Below, in pieces: positions 18,653 through 29,811 of a DNA stretch of 64,000 nt. A program made the translations under genes and the position numbers. This DNA comes from Streptomyces sclerotialus (GTDB taxonomy: Bacteria; Actinomycetota; Actinomycetes; Streptomycetales; Streptomycetaceae), in assembly GCA_000719105.1 (NCBI GenBank), contig JODX01000030.1:60410-124409 (forward strand). The letters are read 5' to 3'. The notes under the pieces were generated by a model. That model saw only the letters and a list, made by a program, of their open reading frames with translations, was not told the origin of the DNA and searched no databases. Every line of letters begins with the position of its first letter. Position 1 is the first letter of the stretch.

Positions 18653-19671
18653 GCCGCTCGCTCCTTCCAGCGCGCGGGGCAGGCGGCGCGTTGCCAGGCC
18701 ATCCTGGACCAGGGCATGGTCATCTCCTCGGGTGTGCCGACCTCGACGGGCTTGAGCGCCGCTGGATCGAGGGCTTCCGCGTGCCGGGCGAAGACGCGCT
18801 CCACGTAGCGGTGCCCGGTGTCGGCGCCGATCACCAGATGCAGCCGGTCGGGGTGGCGGCGGGCCTCGTACGTCGCGGCCAGGTACCCGGCGCCGGTGGA
18901 CAGCCCGGCGAAGACGGCGTGGTCGCGCAGCAGGGCGACCGTGCCGGACATGGCGTGGGTGAAGTCCAGCCAGTGCACGGCGTCGTAGAGGTGGTGGCGG
19001 ACGTTGTCGAAGACGATCGACGACCCGATGCCGGCGATGATCGCCTCCGGGTCGTGGTGGTCCTGGCTGCCGAAGGTGACGCTGCCGAACGGCTGCACTC
19101 CCACCAGCCGCACCGAGGGGTCGGTGGCTCTTAGACGTTCCACGACACCCCCGGTCGAGGCTCCGGAGCCCACGCCGCCGACCACGGTCAGCGGGCGGCC
19201 GGGGAACGCGGCGGTGATGCGGTCGGCGACCTCGTGGTAGCCGAGGTAGTGGACGTCGTCGTGGTACTGCCGCATCCAGTGGCAGTCGGGGCGTTCGGCG
19301 AGGATCTCCTTCACCCGCCGCACCCGTAACTCCTGGTCGAGTTTGAGGTTCTGCGACGGTGTGACCTGTTCGACGGTGGCGCCGAGGATCTCCAACTGGG
19401 CGCGGGTCGTGGTGTCGACGGTGGTGGACGCCACGATGTGGCACCGCATGCCGTACCGGTGGCAGGCCAGCGCGAGCGCGTAGGCGTAGATGCCGCTGGA
19501 GCTGTCGATCAGGGTCTGCCCTGGGCGGACCGTGCCCCGGTCGAGCAGATGGCGGACGGCGGCGAGCGCCGAGTAGATCTTCATCGACTCGAACCGGATC
19601 AGGACCAGGCCGTCGGTGAGCCGGACCAGGTCGGGGACCTTCAGGGCGTCGGCGATGTGGGGGTGGATCAC
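18649..19671 (-). CDS. Fold-type-II PLP enzyme, cysteine-synthase/SbnA-like
   Basis: 340 residues. FESMKIYSA places the Schiff-base lysine at Lys31. DSSSGIYAYALALAC (56-70) matches the loop that binds the substrate carboxylate, and VVGGVGSGASTGGV (163-176) is the phosphate-binding glycine loop. It resembles cysteine synthase, threonine synthase and SbnA, which use O-activated serine or threonine for beta-replacement or elimination. Its neighbour is a GHMP kinase, so the likely substrate is an O-phospho amino acid made by that kinase. GTG overlaps the kinase stop (GTGA), with CAAGGAGG upstream. No canonical cysteine-synthase PxxSxKDR motif, so ordinary cysteine synthesis is unlikely. Confidence 0.8.
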   Translation of the reverse strand: MIHPHIADALKVPDLVRLTDGLVLIRFESMKIYSALAAVRHLLDRGTVRPGQTLIDSSSGIYAYALALACHRYGMRCHIVASTTVDTTTRAQLEILGATVEQVTPSQNLKLDQELRVRRVKEILAERPDCHWMRQYHDDVHYLGYHEVADRITAAFPGRPLTVVGGVGSGASTGGVVERLRATDPSVRLVGVQPFGSVTFGSQDHHDPEAIIAGIGSSIVFDNVRHHLYDAVHWLDFTHAMSGTVALLRDHAVFAGLSTGAGYLAATYEARRHPDRLHLVIGADTGHRYVERVFARHAEALDPAALKPVEVGTPEEMTMPWSRMAWQRAACPARWKERAA

Positions 19672-20633
19672 CCGTAGCCTCCTTGGGCGAATGAGCACTG
19701 GTGGCCGAGCGAGTGGAAGAACGCGGACAGGTCGGACTTGACGCCGGCGCCGGGGCGGCGGCGGAAGAGGTAGCCGATCAGGGAGCCGGTGTGGGCGACG
19801 AAGACGCCGTCGGCCCCGAACCGCTCGCGGTGCGCCAGCACACTGTCGAACGTGGACTTGGGCAGCACCCGCTGGGACAGGGTGGCGCTGGTGGTGGCAG
19901 CCCGGGCGACGACGGCCGGGTCACCGGAGGCGAAGCCCTTCAGCAGCTCGGCCAGGCACCGTTCGTACTCCTCGCCGTGCCGTCGGTAGTGCGCCAGCAG
20001 CAGGTCGGTGACGGCTGCGGTGTCCACCGTGCCGGGCTCGGTGACGTGGGCGGTGTGGAAGCCGATGTCCGTCCCCAGCCGCCGCACCACCCGGTGCCGG
20101 CCGCTGAGGTGGAGCGCGAACTCATCCAGGAACACGCTGTCGGCCCGCTCGATCGCCGCCAGGACGCCCAGGACCACGTCCGTGTCGTACGGCAGGTGGA
20201 AGAGCCGGAACAGGCAGCGCAGGGTCGCCACGATGTCGGCGGTCGAGCTGGCCATGCCGACCCCCACCCGCAGGTCGGAGTGGGTGGTCCAGTGGCCCGG
20301 CGGCAGGGTGAGCCCGAAGTGCTCCAGGAACAGCCGGACCGCTGTCGCCGACTTCTCTCCGAGAGGCGGCGGGCCCGGCGCGTGCGATTCCCGGGTGCCT
20401 GGGGTGCCTGGGGTGCCTCGGGTGCTCCGGGTGCTCCGGGTGTCCCGGGTGCTCTGGGTGAAGTACACCCACGAATGCCGGTCGACAGGGAAGGACACCA
20501 CTGCGATGTCCGGATCAGGGGCCGCCCGCAGAGGACCCTGGTAGAGCTCGCCCAGGGTGCCGTGGCAGACACCGGACACGGTGCGGCCCGGCGGGTCGGG
20601 TGCCGCGCGGAGCTCCCCGGCGAGCGTCAGCAC
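19668..20633 (-). CDS. GHMP-family kinase, PduX (L-threonine kinase)-like
   Basis: 321 residues. CHGTLGELYQG (23-33) and GVGMASSTAD (124-133, the ATP phosphate-binding GHMP motif) fit the PduX subgroup, whose founder phosphorylates L-threonine for the aminopropanol arm of cobalamin. Here no CobD-like decarboxylase follows; instead a fold-II PLP enzyme does, so the O-phospho amino acid is probably used for side-chain replacement. Residues 60-82 are a low-complexity run of Thr, Arg, Ser, Gly and Pro made by short DNA repeats. The GTG start overlaps the stop of the upstream 27-codon frame, implying translational coupling. Confidence 0.8.
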   Translation of the reverse strand: MLTLAGELRAAPDPPGRTVSGVCHGTLGELYQGPLRAAPDPDIAVVSFPVDRHSWVYFTQSTRDTRSTRSTRGTPGTPGTRESHAPGPPPLGEKSATAVRLFLEHFGLTLPPGHWTTHSDLRVGVGMASSTADIVATLRCLFRLFHLPYDTDVVLGVLAAIERADSVFLDEFALHLSGRHRVVRRLGTDIGFHTAHVTEPGTVDTAAVTDLLLAHYRRHGEEYERCLAELLKGFASGDPAVVARAATTSATLSQRVLPKSTFDSVLAHRERFGADGVFVAHTGSLIGYLFRRRPGAGVKSDLSAFFHSLGHQCSFAQGGYG

Positions 20634-20710
20634 AGCCCGTTCCGCTCGCCCAGGGCGTGGGCAGGCCGTGTTCCGGCGCGGACGGCGAGGGCTCGCGTGA
20701 TCACGGACAT
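20627..20710 (-). CDS. 27-residue leader peptide or small protein under the riboswitch
   Basis: An ATG with a perfect AGGAGG five bases upstream begins a 27-codon frame (starts MSVITRALAVRAG, ends GERNGLC). Its TGA overlaps the GTG of the GHMP kinase by 7 bp. It is the first translated frame after the cobalamin riboswitch, so riboswitch control could act through it and pass to the kinase by coupling. The peptide is basic with a C-terminal cysteine. It may only be a coupling leader, or the true N-terminus of the kinase separated by a recent frameshift. Confidence 0.5.
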   Translation of the reverse strand: MSVITRALAVRAGTRPAHALGERNGLC

Positions 20711-20839
20711 GTCCTCCTGTCGGTCTCCAGCACCGCATGCCGACCAGGAAGGAGACGCGGCCACACGCACGCCGTGCCGTCGTCCGTACCACCGACCCAG
20801 TCCGCGAGGTCACCGTGCACAACCCGCGCCTGCCCGCAC

Positions 20840-21025
20840 GGGCGCAGTGGCAGGTCTTCGGACTCGTGGGCACGTCCGCCGGAAGTCCAGGCCCGGCGGG
20901 CACCTGCCGCCGTCGCTTCCCCGGCCCTGACGAGCCCAGTGCCTTGACGGCGTTCGCTCCCACTCACCGCTGCGGGACAGTCCCGGATTCGCACCGGGTT
21001 CCCTCTTGCATCGCGCCGTCGCACG
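20840..21025 (-). promoter_or_regulatory. Cobalamin riboswitch controlling the kinase/PLP/ATP-grasp operon
   Basis: On the minus strand the order is GGGAACCCGGTGCGAATCCG, then GACTGTCCCGCAGCGGTGAG, a variable region, and CGAGTCCGAAGACCTGCC. These match the conserved blocks of the AdoCbl riboswitch. About 130 bp separate its end from the ATG of the 27-codon leader frame, room for an expression platform. It places the kinase, PLP enzyme, ligase, transporter and methyltransferase under B12 repression. Confidence 0.92.
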
Positions 21026-21315
21026 CCCGGTGGGGCGCCGGACGCGAACCGACTGCGTTCCTCAGGCTAGGGGCACCTGTGACGTTGCGACAGAGGTGGT
21101 GCACGGGTTGTCCTGATGTGGTGGATGGCTGAAGTGCCGTATGTGGAACGGATGTTGAGTGTGACGCGAACTGCTGGACCCTTCGTGCCCCCGGCCTGAT
21201 CGCTTCTCCGTTCTGGCTTGATCGAGCCTCTGCAACACCGGTTCCCCCGGACACACTTGTGCACCGGTATCTCATCCGCACCGGACGCGGGTGAACAGTG
21301 CCCAGGAGGCCCGGC

Positions 21316-22302
21316 ATGCTTCCCGACGCGACGCCCGACGCGGGCGGTACGACCGCACGGCCCCCGCGCGACCGGAGCTCCGCCGAACCGGTCCGCCTGC
21401 GTGCCGACCTGCGGTCCGCACTGCCCGACGCGACCGCGGCGGTCGCCGTCACGGCGGCGGTGTTCGCGTTCCTGTGGGCGCGTATGGAGTCGGGTTCCTC
21501 GGCGACGGTCGCGGTCATGCCGTTCATGGACGATGCCGGTACGTACTGGATGTACCTGCTCAGCCAGGCGTTCGGCTGGTCGGGACTGCTGTGGGCATGG
21601 GGCACGGTCATGCTCGGGCTGCTGCTTTCGGGTCAGCGTCCTGCCCGGCTGCCGGTCTCCCGGCAGACCTTGGAGCGCTGGCACCGCACCACCAGCCTGA
21701 CCACGATGGCCCTGATGTTCGCGCACGCGCTGATGTTCGCGGCGGAACTGGTGCGCTACGAGGACAAGCTGGCGTGGGCGGGACGGTTGTGGGCCGGCTT
21801 CGCCGACTCCTTCGTCCCCGGCTGGTACGACTCCGGGACCGGCCGGATCGCCATCCCGATCGGCCAGGGCGCCCTCTACCTGGCCATTCCTCTGGGGCTG
21901 CTGTTCTACGTCCGGCATCGCATCGGCGCGAACACCTGGCGCCGGCTGCACCGCTTCGTGATCGTCGTGTACGTGTTGAGCGTGTGGCACACGCTGCTGT
22001 ACGGCACCAACGTCTGGTACGGCGAGTGGCCGCGCACCGTGCTGTGGCTGCTGCAAGTGCCGGTCGCCGTGCTGCTGTTGATCCGGCTGCTGCGGCCGGC
22101 CCGGCGGTCGGAGCGGCTGGGCGTGCCGGGCCGGCGGGCGGGCGGCTCCGTGCCGGGCTGGGTGCTGCGGGCCGGGGGCAGAGCGATCGCCGCGGCCATC
22201 GTGGTCGGTCTTGTCGTTGTGGCCGTGTCCGGGCACGACGGCGGCCGGGACCGTCCGGCCGAGGCGCCCGCGAGCAGCCCGCACCCCAAGGAATCGGGCT
22301 GA
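21316..22302 (+). CDS. Ferric-reductase-like transmembrane protein
   Basis: 328 residues with about seven hydrophobic segments, for example AFGWSGLLWAWGTVMLGLLLSG, LTTMALMFAHALMFAAELV and LHRFVIVVYVLSVWHTLLYG. The paired histidines (ERWHRTT and AHAL; RLHRF and VWHTL) at the spacing of the ferric-reductase-like (cytochrome b) domain should hold two haems. There is no FAD/NAD domain, so electrons must come from elsewhere. ATG with AGGAGG at 6 bp. It lies between two cobalamin riboswitches, upstream of a ferredoxin gene, and might serve reduction of cobalt corrinoids or iron; this is inference from position. Confidence 0.75.
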   Translation: MLPDATPDAGGTTARPPRDRSSAEPVRLRADLRSALPDATAAVAVTAAVFAFLWARMESGSSATVAVMPFMDDAGTYWMYLLSQAFGWSGLLWAWGTVMLGLLLSGQRPARLPVSRQTLERWHRTTSLTTMALMFAHALMFAAELVRYEDKLAWAGRLWAGFADSFVPGWYDSGTGRIAIPIGQGALYLAIPLGLLFYVRHRIGANTWRRLHRFVIVVYVLSVWHTLLYGTNVWYGEWPRTVLWLLQVPVAVLLLIRLLRPARRSERLGVPGRRAGGSVPGWVLRAGGRAIAAAIVVGLVVVAVSGHDGGRDRPAEAPASSPHPKESG

Positions 22303-22370
22303 TCCCTGCTCGGAGGCAGCGGCCCCGGGTGACGCGGTGCCGCCAGGGATGGAAGGATGACGCGCGACAA

Positions 22371-22528
22371 GGCGACGGCGGTCCGAGGAAGCCGGTGTGA
22401 ATCCGGCGCGGTCCCGCCACTGTGATCGGCGAGCGGATCCCGACACGGCCACGGCCCCAAGCGCCGAGCGAGGGCGGGAAGGCCGGGACGAGCATCGACC
22501 CGAGAGCCAGGAGACTCACGCGGTCGCC
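22371..22528 (+). promoter_or_regulatory. Cobalamin riboswitch upstream of the ferredoxin gene
   Basis: GAGGAAGCCGGTGTGAATCC and GCGGTCCCGCCACTGTGATC, followed by CCGAGAGCCAGGAGACTCAC, are the conserved cobalamin riboswitch blocks. GGCGAC (22371) pairs with GTCGCC (22522) as the closing stem. It ends about 50 bp before the ferredoxin ATG. A third independent element of this class within 7.2 kb. Confidence 0.93.
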
Positions 22529-22579
22529 TCCTCGACGGAACACCGGGGCGGATCTCCCCGGAGAGAGGGGCGATGCTCC

Positions 22580-22984
22580 ATGCCCGCGCGCCCGGCCGAC
22601 GAAGCACCCGCCCACACTTCCGTCGCGGCGGCGGCCGGCACGGTGCCGTGCCGGGTGGTCGTGTGCCGGGACTGCTGCTGCGGCAGCCCCAAGGTGACCG
22701 GCGTCGACCACGCCGCGCAGACCGCACGCCTGCGCGCGGAGGTACCCGTCCGCGTCTCCGCCTGCCTGGACGTCTGCGACCAGGCCAACGTCATCGTCGT
22801 CCAGCCGTCCACCGCCGGACGCGCCGCCGGCGCACGGCCCGTCTGGCTGGGGCTGGTCAACGACCCGGACGCCACCGAGGACATCATCGACTGGGTACGC
22901 GCGGGCGGCCCCGGCGTCGCCGCCCAGCCGGACATCCTCGATCTGTACACCTTCACGCCACCGCGGCGCCGCGCGGTCTCCTGA
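22580..22984 (+). CDS. Thioredoxin-like [2Fe-2S] ferredoxin
   Basis: 134 residues. CRDCCCGSPK (about 31-40) and SACLDVCDQANVIVV (about 59-73) give the C-x(n)-C...C-xxx-C arrangement of thioredoxin-fold [2Fe-2S] ferredoxins. The C-terminal LVNDPDATEDIIDWVRAGGP is usual for the actinobacterial versions annotated near cobalamin or cobalt-transport genes. A soluble electron carrier; it may feed the ferric-reductase-like membrane protein encoded upstream or a corrin-ring or cobalt reductase. Start ATG chosen from GAGAGGGG upstream. Controlled by its own cobalamin riboswitch. Confidence 0.8.
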   Translation: MPARPADEAPAHTSVAAAAGTVPCRVVVCRDCCCGSPKVTGVDHAAQTARLRAEVPVRVSACLDVCDQANVIVVQPSTAGRAAGARPVWLGLVNDPDATEDIIDWVRAGGPGVAAQPDILDLYTFTPPRRRAVS

Positions 22985-23551
22985 GACCGGGCGGCGCCGG
23001 TACGGGATCCGGAGCGGCCCGCGTACACCGCCCGGCACGGCTGGGGCGCCCGCGCAGGCCCGTAGGGGAGGAGGCCACTCCTCGGCATGACCGGACCCGC
23101 TCGAGCCTTCGCCGAGATCCGCCGGCCGTGCCGGCCGCGCCCGGCGGCAACGACCGGTCCGTCCGGCAGTGGCGGTGTTCGCTCGAACGCGGCCGCTCCG
23201 TGGCGTTCCCGCTGAGTGGTGGACGCGTCCGGCGAACTGCTTGTGCCAACCCGCCGACGGGACTCCGGTGCACCGACGCGGCGCGGGGAGCAGCGCGCAC
23301 CGACTCGTCAGGGCTCGCAGAGAATCAACATGTTGCTTTGATCTTCGTGGGGCTGCTGTCGGCGAGGAACGCGGTGACGTCGGCGGGTGTCCGGAATCTG
23401 GCTGTCGAGGGTGGAATCGTGCAGCCGCGTTCGGCCAGGAGGGGCTGGACTTGGGCCACCGGCTCAGCACTGTCTGCTGGGAGAGGGCCGACTCGCTCCG
23501 CAACGCGACGAAAGCCGGACGGTGCCCAGTCCCCATAGGGCAGTTCGGACC
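22985..23551. other. 567-bp stretch without a confident gene
   Basis: No frame here has convincing homology. A minus-strand frame (about 23325-23545) ends in FRTPADVTAFLADSSPTKIKATC and looks like the C-terminus of a lost protein, possibly a transposase, but I cannot place it. The region is probably debris between the cobalamin block and the stress regulon. Confidence 0.4.
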
Positions 23552-23565
23552 TGGCCATGGGGCCC
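23552..23565. promoter_or_regulatory. DevR/OsdR-like box upstream of the response regulator
   Basis: TGGCCATGGGGCCC differs by one base from the palindrome GGGCC-N4-GGCCC seen upstream of several genes in this window. It lies 52 bp before the DevR-like regulator start, as expected for autoregulation. Confidence 0.45.
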
Positions 23566-23616
23566 GGACAAGGGGAAGATGCCGAGTGGCAGCCGCACTC
23601 ACCACGGGAGCGAGCC

Positions 23617-24312
23617 ATGGCGGACAGCGCGCAGGCCGGCAGCGGCACCTCGATCCGGGTCTTTCTGCTGGACGATCACGAGGTGGTACGGCGCGGGATG
23701 CACGACCTGCTGGATGACGAACCGGACATCGCCGTGGTCGGTGAGGCGGCCACGGCCGAGCAGGCCCTGGCGCGTGTCCCCGCTCTGCGCCCGGACGTGG
23801 CGGTCCTGGACGTCCGGCTGCCGGACGGCGACGGCGTGACCGTCTGCCGGGAACTGCGCTCGCGCATACCGGACCTGGCCTGCCTGATGCTGACCTCGTT
23901 CGACGACGAGGAGGCGCTGCTGGACTCGATCATGGCGGGCGCCTCCGGATACGTCCTGAAGCAGATCCAGGGCTCCGACCTGGTCTCGGCGGTGCGGACC
24001 GTGGCACGCGGCCAGTCGCTGCTGGACGCGAGCGCCACCACGAAGCTCCTGGCGCGGCTGCGGGACGAAGGGCAGCAGCAGGAGGGGGAGGACGACACCC
24101 TGCCAGGGCTGACCGAGCGGGAACGGGAGATCCTGGTCCTGATCGGGGAGGGGCTGACCAACCGGCAGATCGGGCAGCGGCTCTACCTGGCCGAGAAGAC
24201 CGTGAAGAATCACATCTCCCGCCTGCTCGCCAAGCTCGGCGTGCAGCGGCGCATCCAGGCCGCAGTCATCGCCACCCAGGTCCAGGAACGGTTACGGAGT
24301 GAGGGCCGGTGA
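23617..24312 (+). CDS. NarL/DevR-family response regulator
   Basis: 231 residues. The receiver domain (residues about 12-130) has the acidic pair in [11 protein letters not shown], the phospho-accepting aspartate in [13 protein letters not shown] and the lysine in GYVLKQI. A linker with acidic glutamine-rich sequence precedes a LuxR-type helix-turn-helix ([36 protein letters not shown]). The overall layout is that of DevR/DosR (OsdR in S. coelicolor), the hypoxia and redox dormancy regulator. No intact histidine kinase is adjacent; only a wrecked DevS-like fragment remains at 33.3 kb, so its partner must be elsewhere. Candidate targets carry the GGGNCC palindrome. Confidence 0.85.
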   Translation: MADSAQAGSGTSIRVFLLDDHEVVRRGMHDLLDDEPDIAVVGEAATAEQALARVPALRPDVAVLDVRLPDGDGVTVCRELRSRIPDLACLMLTSFDDEEALLDSIMAGASGYVLKQIQGSDLVSAVRTVARGQSLLDASATTKLLARLRDEGQQQEGEDDTLPGLTEREREILVLIGEGLTNRQIGQRLYLAEKTVKNHISRLLAKLGVQRRIQAAVIATQVQERLRSEGR

Positions 24313-24320
24313 CGCCGTTC

Positions 24321-25202
24321 TCATCCCCGCACCACGGCCACCGGGCTGTGCGCGTGGTGCAGCACGGCGTGGCCGACCGACCCGAGCAGGAGCCCGGTGA
24401 ACCCGCCGAGCCCTCGGGAGCCCACGACGGTGAGCCGGGCGGACCTGCTCGCCTCGATCAGCGCTTGGCGCGTGGGGCCGTGTACGACCTTGTGCTCCAC
24501 CTTCACGTCCGGGTACCGCTCGCAGGTGCCCGCCAGGGCCTCGGCCAGCAGTCGCTCCTCCGCGGTGGCCAGCGCGCCGGGCCGGTTCGCATAGGGCAGG
24601 GCCGGATCCTGTGGAGGCGGCATGGGAGCGTTCCACGTCGTCCACGCGTGTACGGCCACCACATCGGCGCCGTGCAGGGCGGCCTCGTCCAGGGCGAAGC
24701 GTACGGCCGGGGCGCCGGCCGGGGATCCGTCGACGCCGAGCACGATCGGCCCGGCGGGGGTGGTCCGCTCGCGCACGACCAGCACGGGGCACCACCCGTG
24801 GGCGGCCAGTCCGGTCGCGGTCGAGCCCAGCAGCGGGACCCCGAACCCGCCCAGGCCCCTGCTGCCCACGACGACGAGGGCGGCGGTCCGCGACTCGGCG
24901 TCCAGTACGGACAACGGTCCTCCCGGCAGCACCGCGCCGACGACATCGACGTCCGGCACGAGCGCCCGCGCCTCACGCACCGCGTCCTCCACCAGACGGC
25001 CCGCCACCGTGCGCAGCCGCATCCGGGTCGCTTCCGGCAGCGTCGCGCCCAGCGGCAGGTGTGCCGACGGCCGGGCGAGGGCGTGCACCACCCGGAGGGT
25101 GGCCTTCCGGCATGCGGCCTCGCGGGCCGCGTACGCCACGGCGTCCAGGCTCGATACGGAGCCGTCCACTCCCACGACCACCGAGCCGCTCATGGTGCCC
25201 AT
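24321..25202 (-). CDS. Universal stress protein, tandem UspA domains
   Basis: 293 residues with two UspA domains. Each has a start motif (VVVGVDGSVSSLDAV; IVLGVDGSPAGAPAV) and an ATP-binding end motif (VVGSRGLGGFGVPLLGSTATGL; VVGSRGLGGFTGLLLGSVGHAVL). Tandem Usps of this length are hallmark members of mycobacterial and streptomycete dormancy regulons, where they bind ATP in the cytoplasm. ATG preceded by GAGGAGGAG. It converges with the response-regulator gene. Confidence 0.9.
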   Translation of the reverse strand: MGTMSGSVVVGVDGSVSSLDAVAYAAREAACRKATLRVVHALARPSAHLPLGATLPEATRMRLRTVAGRLVEDAVREARALVPDVDVVGAVLPGGPLSVLDAESRTAALVVVGSRGLGGFGVPLLGSTATGLAAHGWCPVLVVRERTTPAGPIVLGVDGSPAGAPAVRFALDEAALHGADVVAVHAWTTWNAPMPPPQDPALPYANRPGALATAEERLLAEALAGTCERYPDVKVEHKVVHGPTRQALIEASRSARLTVVGSRGLGGFTGLLLGSVGHAVLHHAHSPVAVVRG

Positions 25203-25410
25203 GGCTCCTCCTCTCGTGCCACGGCCGCGCGACCGCGAGGGGTACCCGTCCCGGCCGTGTCACGCCCGGTGCGGTGCGCCGAGCCATCGGCGTCGGCCCG
25301 GACCACCTCGTGCGGGCGCGCGGCTGGTTCCCCCCGTACCAGGGTCGATGGCGTTCATAGCCGACGGCGAGGGGCGAACCGGCCGGGACAGCCGACAACC
25401 CGCCCTCAGG

Positions 25411-25995
25411 TCAGCCGCCCGCCCGCCCCCACTGCGATCCCACCTCCTGCCATTCCGCATCCCATGCGCGGCGCCGGCGCCGGTCGAGCACGACACGTGC
25501 CATGCGGTATCCGCCGGCAGCCGTTCCGACAAGACCGAGCGATGCCGTGGCGCCCATGGTGACGGCCTGGAACTCCGCCTGGGCAGGTGTCAGCGGCCGG
25601 GGCTTGATCCGGCCCTGCCGGTCGGTCCATACGACGACCCGCTCGCCGGCTTTCGTCCCGGCGTCGACCCGGGCCCTGCCCGTGTGCCGGGTGCCGTCCG
25701 GGTCCCTCCAGCGGACGGTGACCAAGACCCGGTCGCCCGCCGGCCCTGTGCGGTCCCCGCCGCGGTCGGCCGCGTCGCTGACGAGGGTGGCGGTCACCGA
25801 CTACCGCTCGGCGCGCTGCCGGTCGAGAATGTCGTGCGTCGCCTGCGCGCCCATCGCGCCCGCCCAAGGGCCCCCCACCGCGACGACGAGCCATGCGGTC
25901 AGCAGGAGCCGGCCCTCGACGACGTCCTCGCGGCGGCGCAGCGGGTTGCGACGCCAGCGCCACAGCGACCGCCGGACGCGTGAGTTCGGCCGCAT
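25411..25995 (-). pseudogene. Rv1733c-family membrane protein split by an in-frame TAG
   Basis: The first part (starts MRPNSRVRRSLWRWRRNPLR, one membrane segment LLLTAWLVVAVGGPWAG) runs to RQRAER. It then hits TAG at 25803-25801 and resumes in the same frame with SVTATLVSDAADR, through RARVDAGTKAGERVVVWTDRQGRI and the second hydrophobic segment GATASLGLVGTAAGGYRM. Joined, the layout (RNPLRR, two membrane segments, a middle GTKAGERV.VW.D domain) is that of Rv1733c, a DosR-regulon protein of M. tuberculosis. Start ATG follows GGGAGGTGAG. Either a nonsense mutation or two separate peptides, the second from a GTG. Confidence 0.75.
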
Positions 25996-26174
25996 GGTGC
26001 TCACCTCCCGGCTGTCATCTCCACCTTCCGGCGGTAGCGACCGCCGCGGCAGGGGCCGTTCGGGCACTGCCGTCTGCCGTGGGCGGGCCGACCGGCCCAC
26101 GGCCGGTGGCGGCACGTCACCGGCCGCGCGCGGCGTGAGGTGCTCGGTGTTCCTGGTGCCCGTGACCGTTCGGC

Positions 26175-26453
26175 CTCATCGAGGAGGCGACATCGGCCAC
26201 GGACACCGTCGCCCTGCTGCGGCTGAGCACCGCCGGAGTCGGCATCATCGAGACCGCCATCACCGAGCAGTCGAAGGCGGCGGGCCGCCGGCTCGGCGAC
26301 ATCGGACTGCCCGAGGGCACGCTCGTGGTCACGGTCGTACGGTCGGGCACGCCCACCGCGCCCGACCCGTCGCTGCTGCTGGAACCGGGCGACGAACTCC
26401 TGCTCGTCTCGCACAGCGCCGGTGAGCAGGACATTCATGCGGCCCTCCAGTGA
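26175..26453 (+). pseudogene. TrkA-C (RCK) domain fragment of an ion-transport protein
   Basis: SATDTVALLRLSTAGVGIIETAITEQSKAAGRRLGDIGLPEGTLVVTVVRSG followed by EPGDELLLVSHSAGEQDI is a complete TrkA-C domain, as found at the end of potassium channels, Ktr/Trk subunits and Na+(K+)/H+ antiporters. No start codon lies in frame; a TGA precedes it at 26163, so the N-terminal NAD-binding or transport part has been deleted. Non-functional remnant. Confidence 0.7.
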
Positions 26454-26721
26454 AGGACGGCGGTGGCGGTCCGGACGCCGCCCTGGGATCGACCGGCTGC
26501 GCGCGATGGGCTGGACCATCAGGAGCACCGCGACGGCGGCCGATGGTGCGTGCACACGGAGTCCCAAGTGCCGATGGCGTGACCGTCCAGTGTCCCGTCC
26601 GGAACGGGGAGGCCGGGAAACGGGGAGGCCGGGAGGGGGGCAGGGCGGGTGCCCGTGGCGCCGAAGGTCCACATCACTGATTCGACGGGTGAAGGAAACC
26701 TCGGCCGTTCCCGCGCGCGCA

Positions 26722-26737
26722 AGGGCCTGATGGCACC
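26722..26737. promoter_or_regulatory. DevR/OsdR-like box upstream of the P-type ATPase
   Basis: AGGGCCTGATGGCACC is almost identical, spacer included, to the box before the hydrogenase operon when that is read on its minus strand (GGGCCTGATGGCCC). It lies 170 bp before the ATPase start. Confidence 0.5.
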
Positions 26738-26906
26738 TTGCCGGTTCCCGTCCTCCGGCTCGTAGTCTGGCCGCAGGAGCGGGACGTGGCCGCCGGGCTG
26801 CGCGTCCGGCCGCGCGAGGACTTCTGCCACCGACCGGCCCGAGAGCCTCGCCGCCGCCCACCGCGGATCTGCCGGTACGTCCGAACGTGTCCGGAGAGGA
26901 GCCGTC

Positions 26907-29708
<2,802 letters not shown>

Positions 29709-29725
29709 ACGCGTCGGCCGAGCGC

Positions 29726-29755
29726 CGCGGCCCACCCGGGGATGGGTGGGCCGCG
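29726..29755 (+). terminator. Terminator of the P-type ATPase gene
   Basis: CGCGGCCCACCC and GGGTGGGCCGCG form a perfect 12-bp stem with a 6-base loop, 18 bp after the ATPase stop codon. Confidence 0.8.
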
Positions 29756-29811
29756 CGGGTCACCTGCGTACTCATGCGGCTGGTCCTTCCGGTCGGTGTC
29801 GGGTGACGTGC

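Noticed and set aside
26052..26067. GGGGCCGTTCGGGCAC as a DevR box for the Rv1733c-type gene
   Set aside because: The right half deviates too much from GGNCCC; the position is suitable but the match is near chance at this GC.
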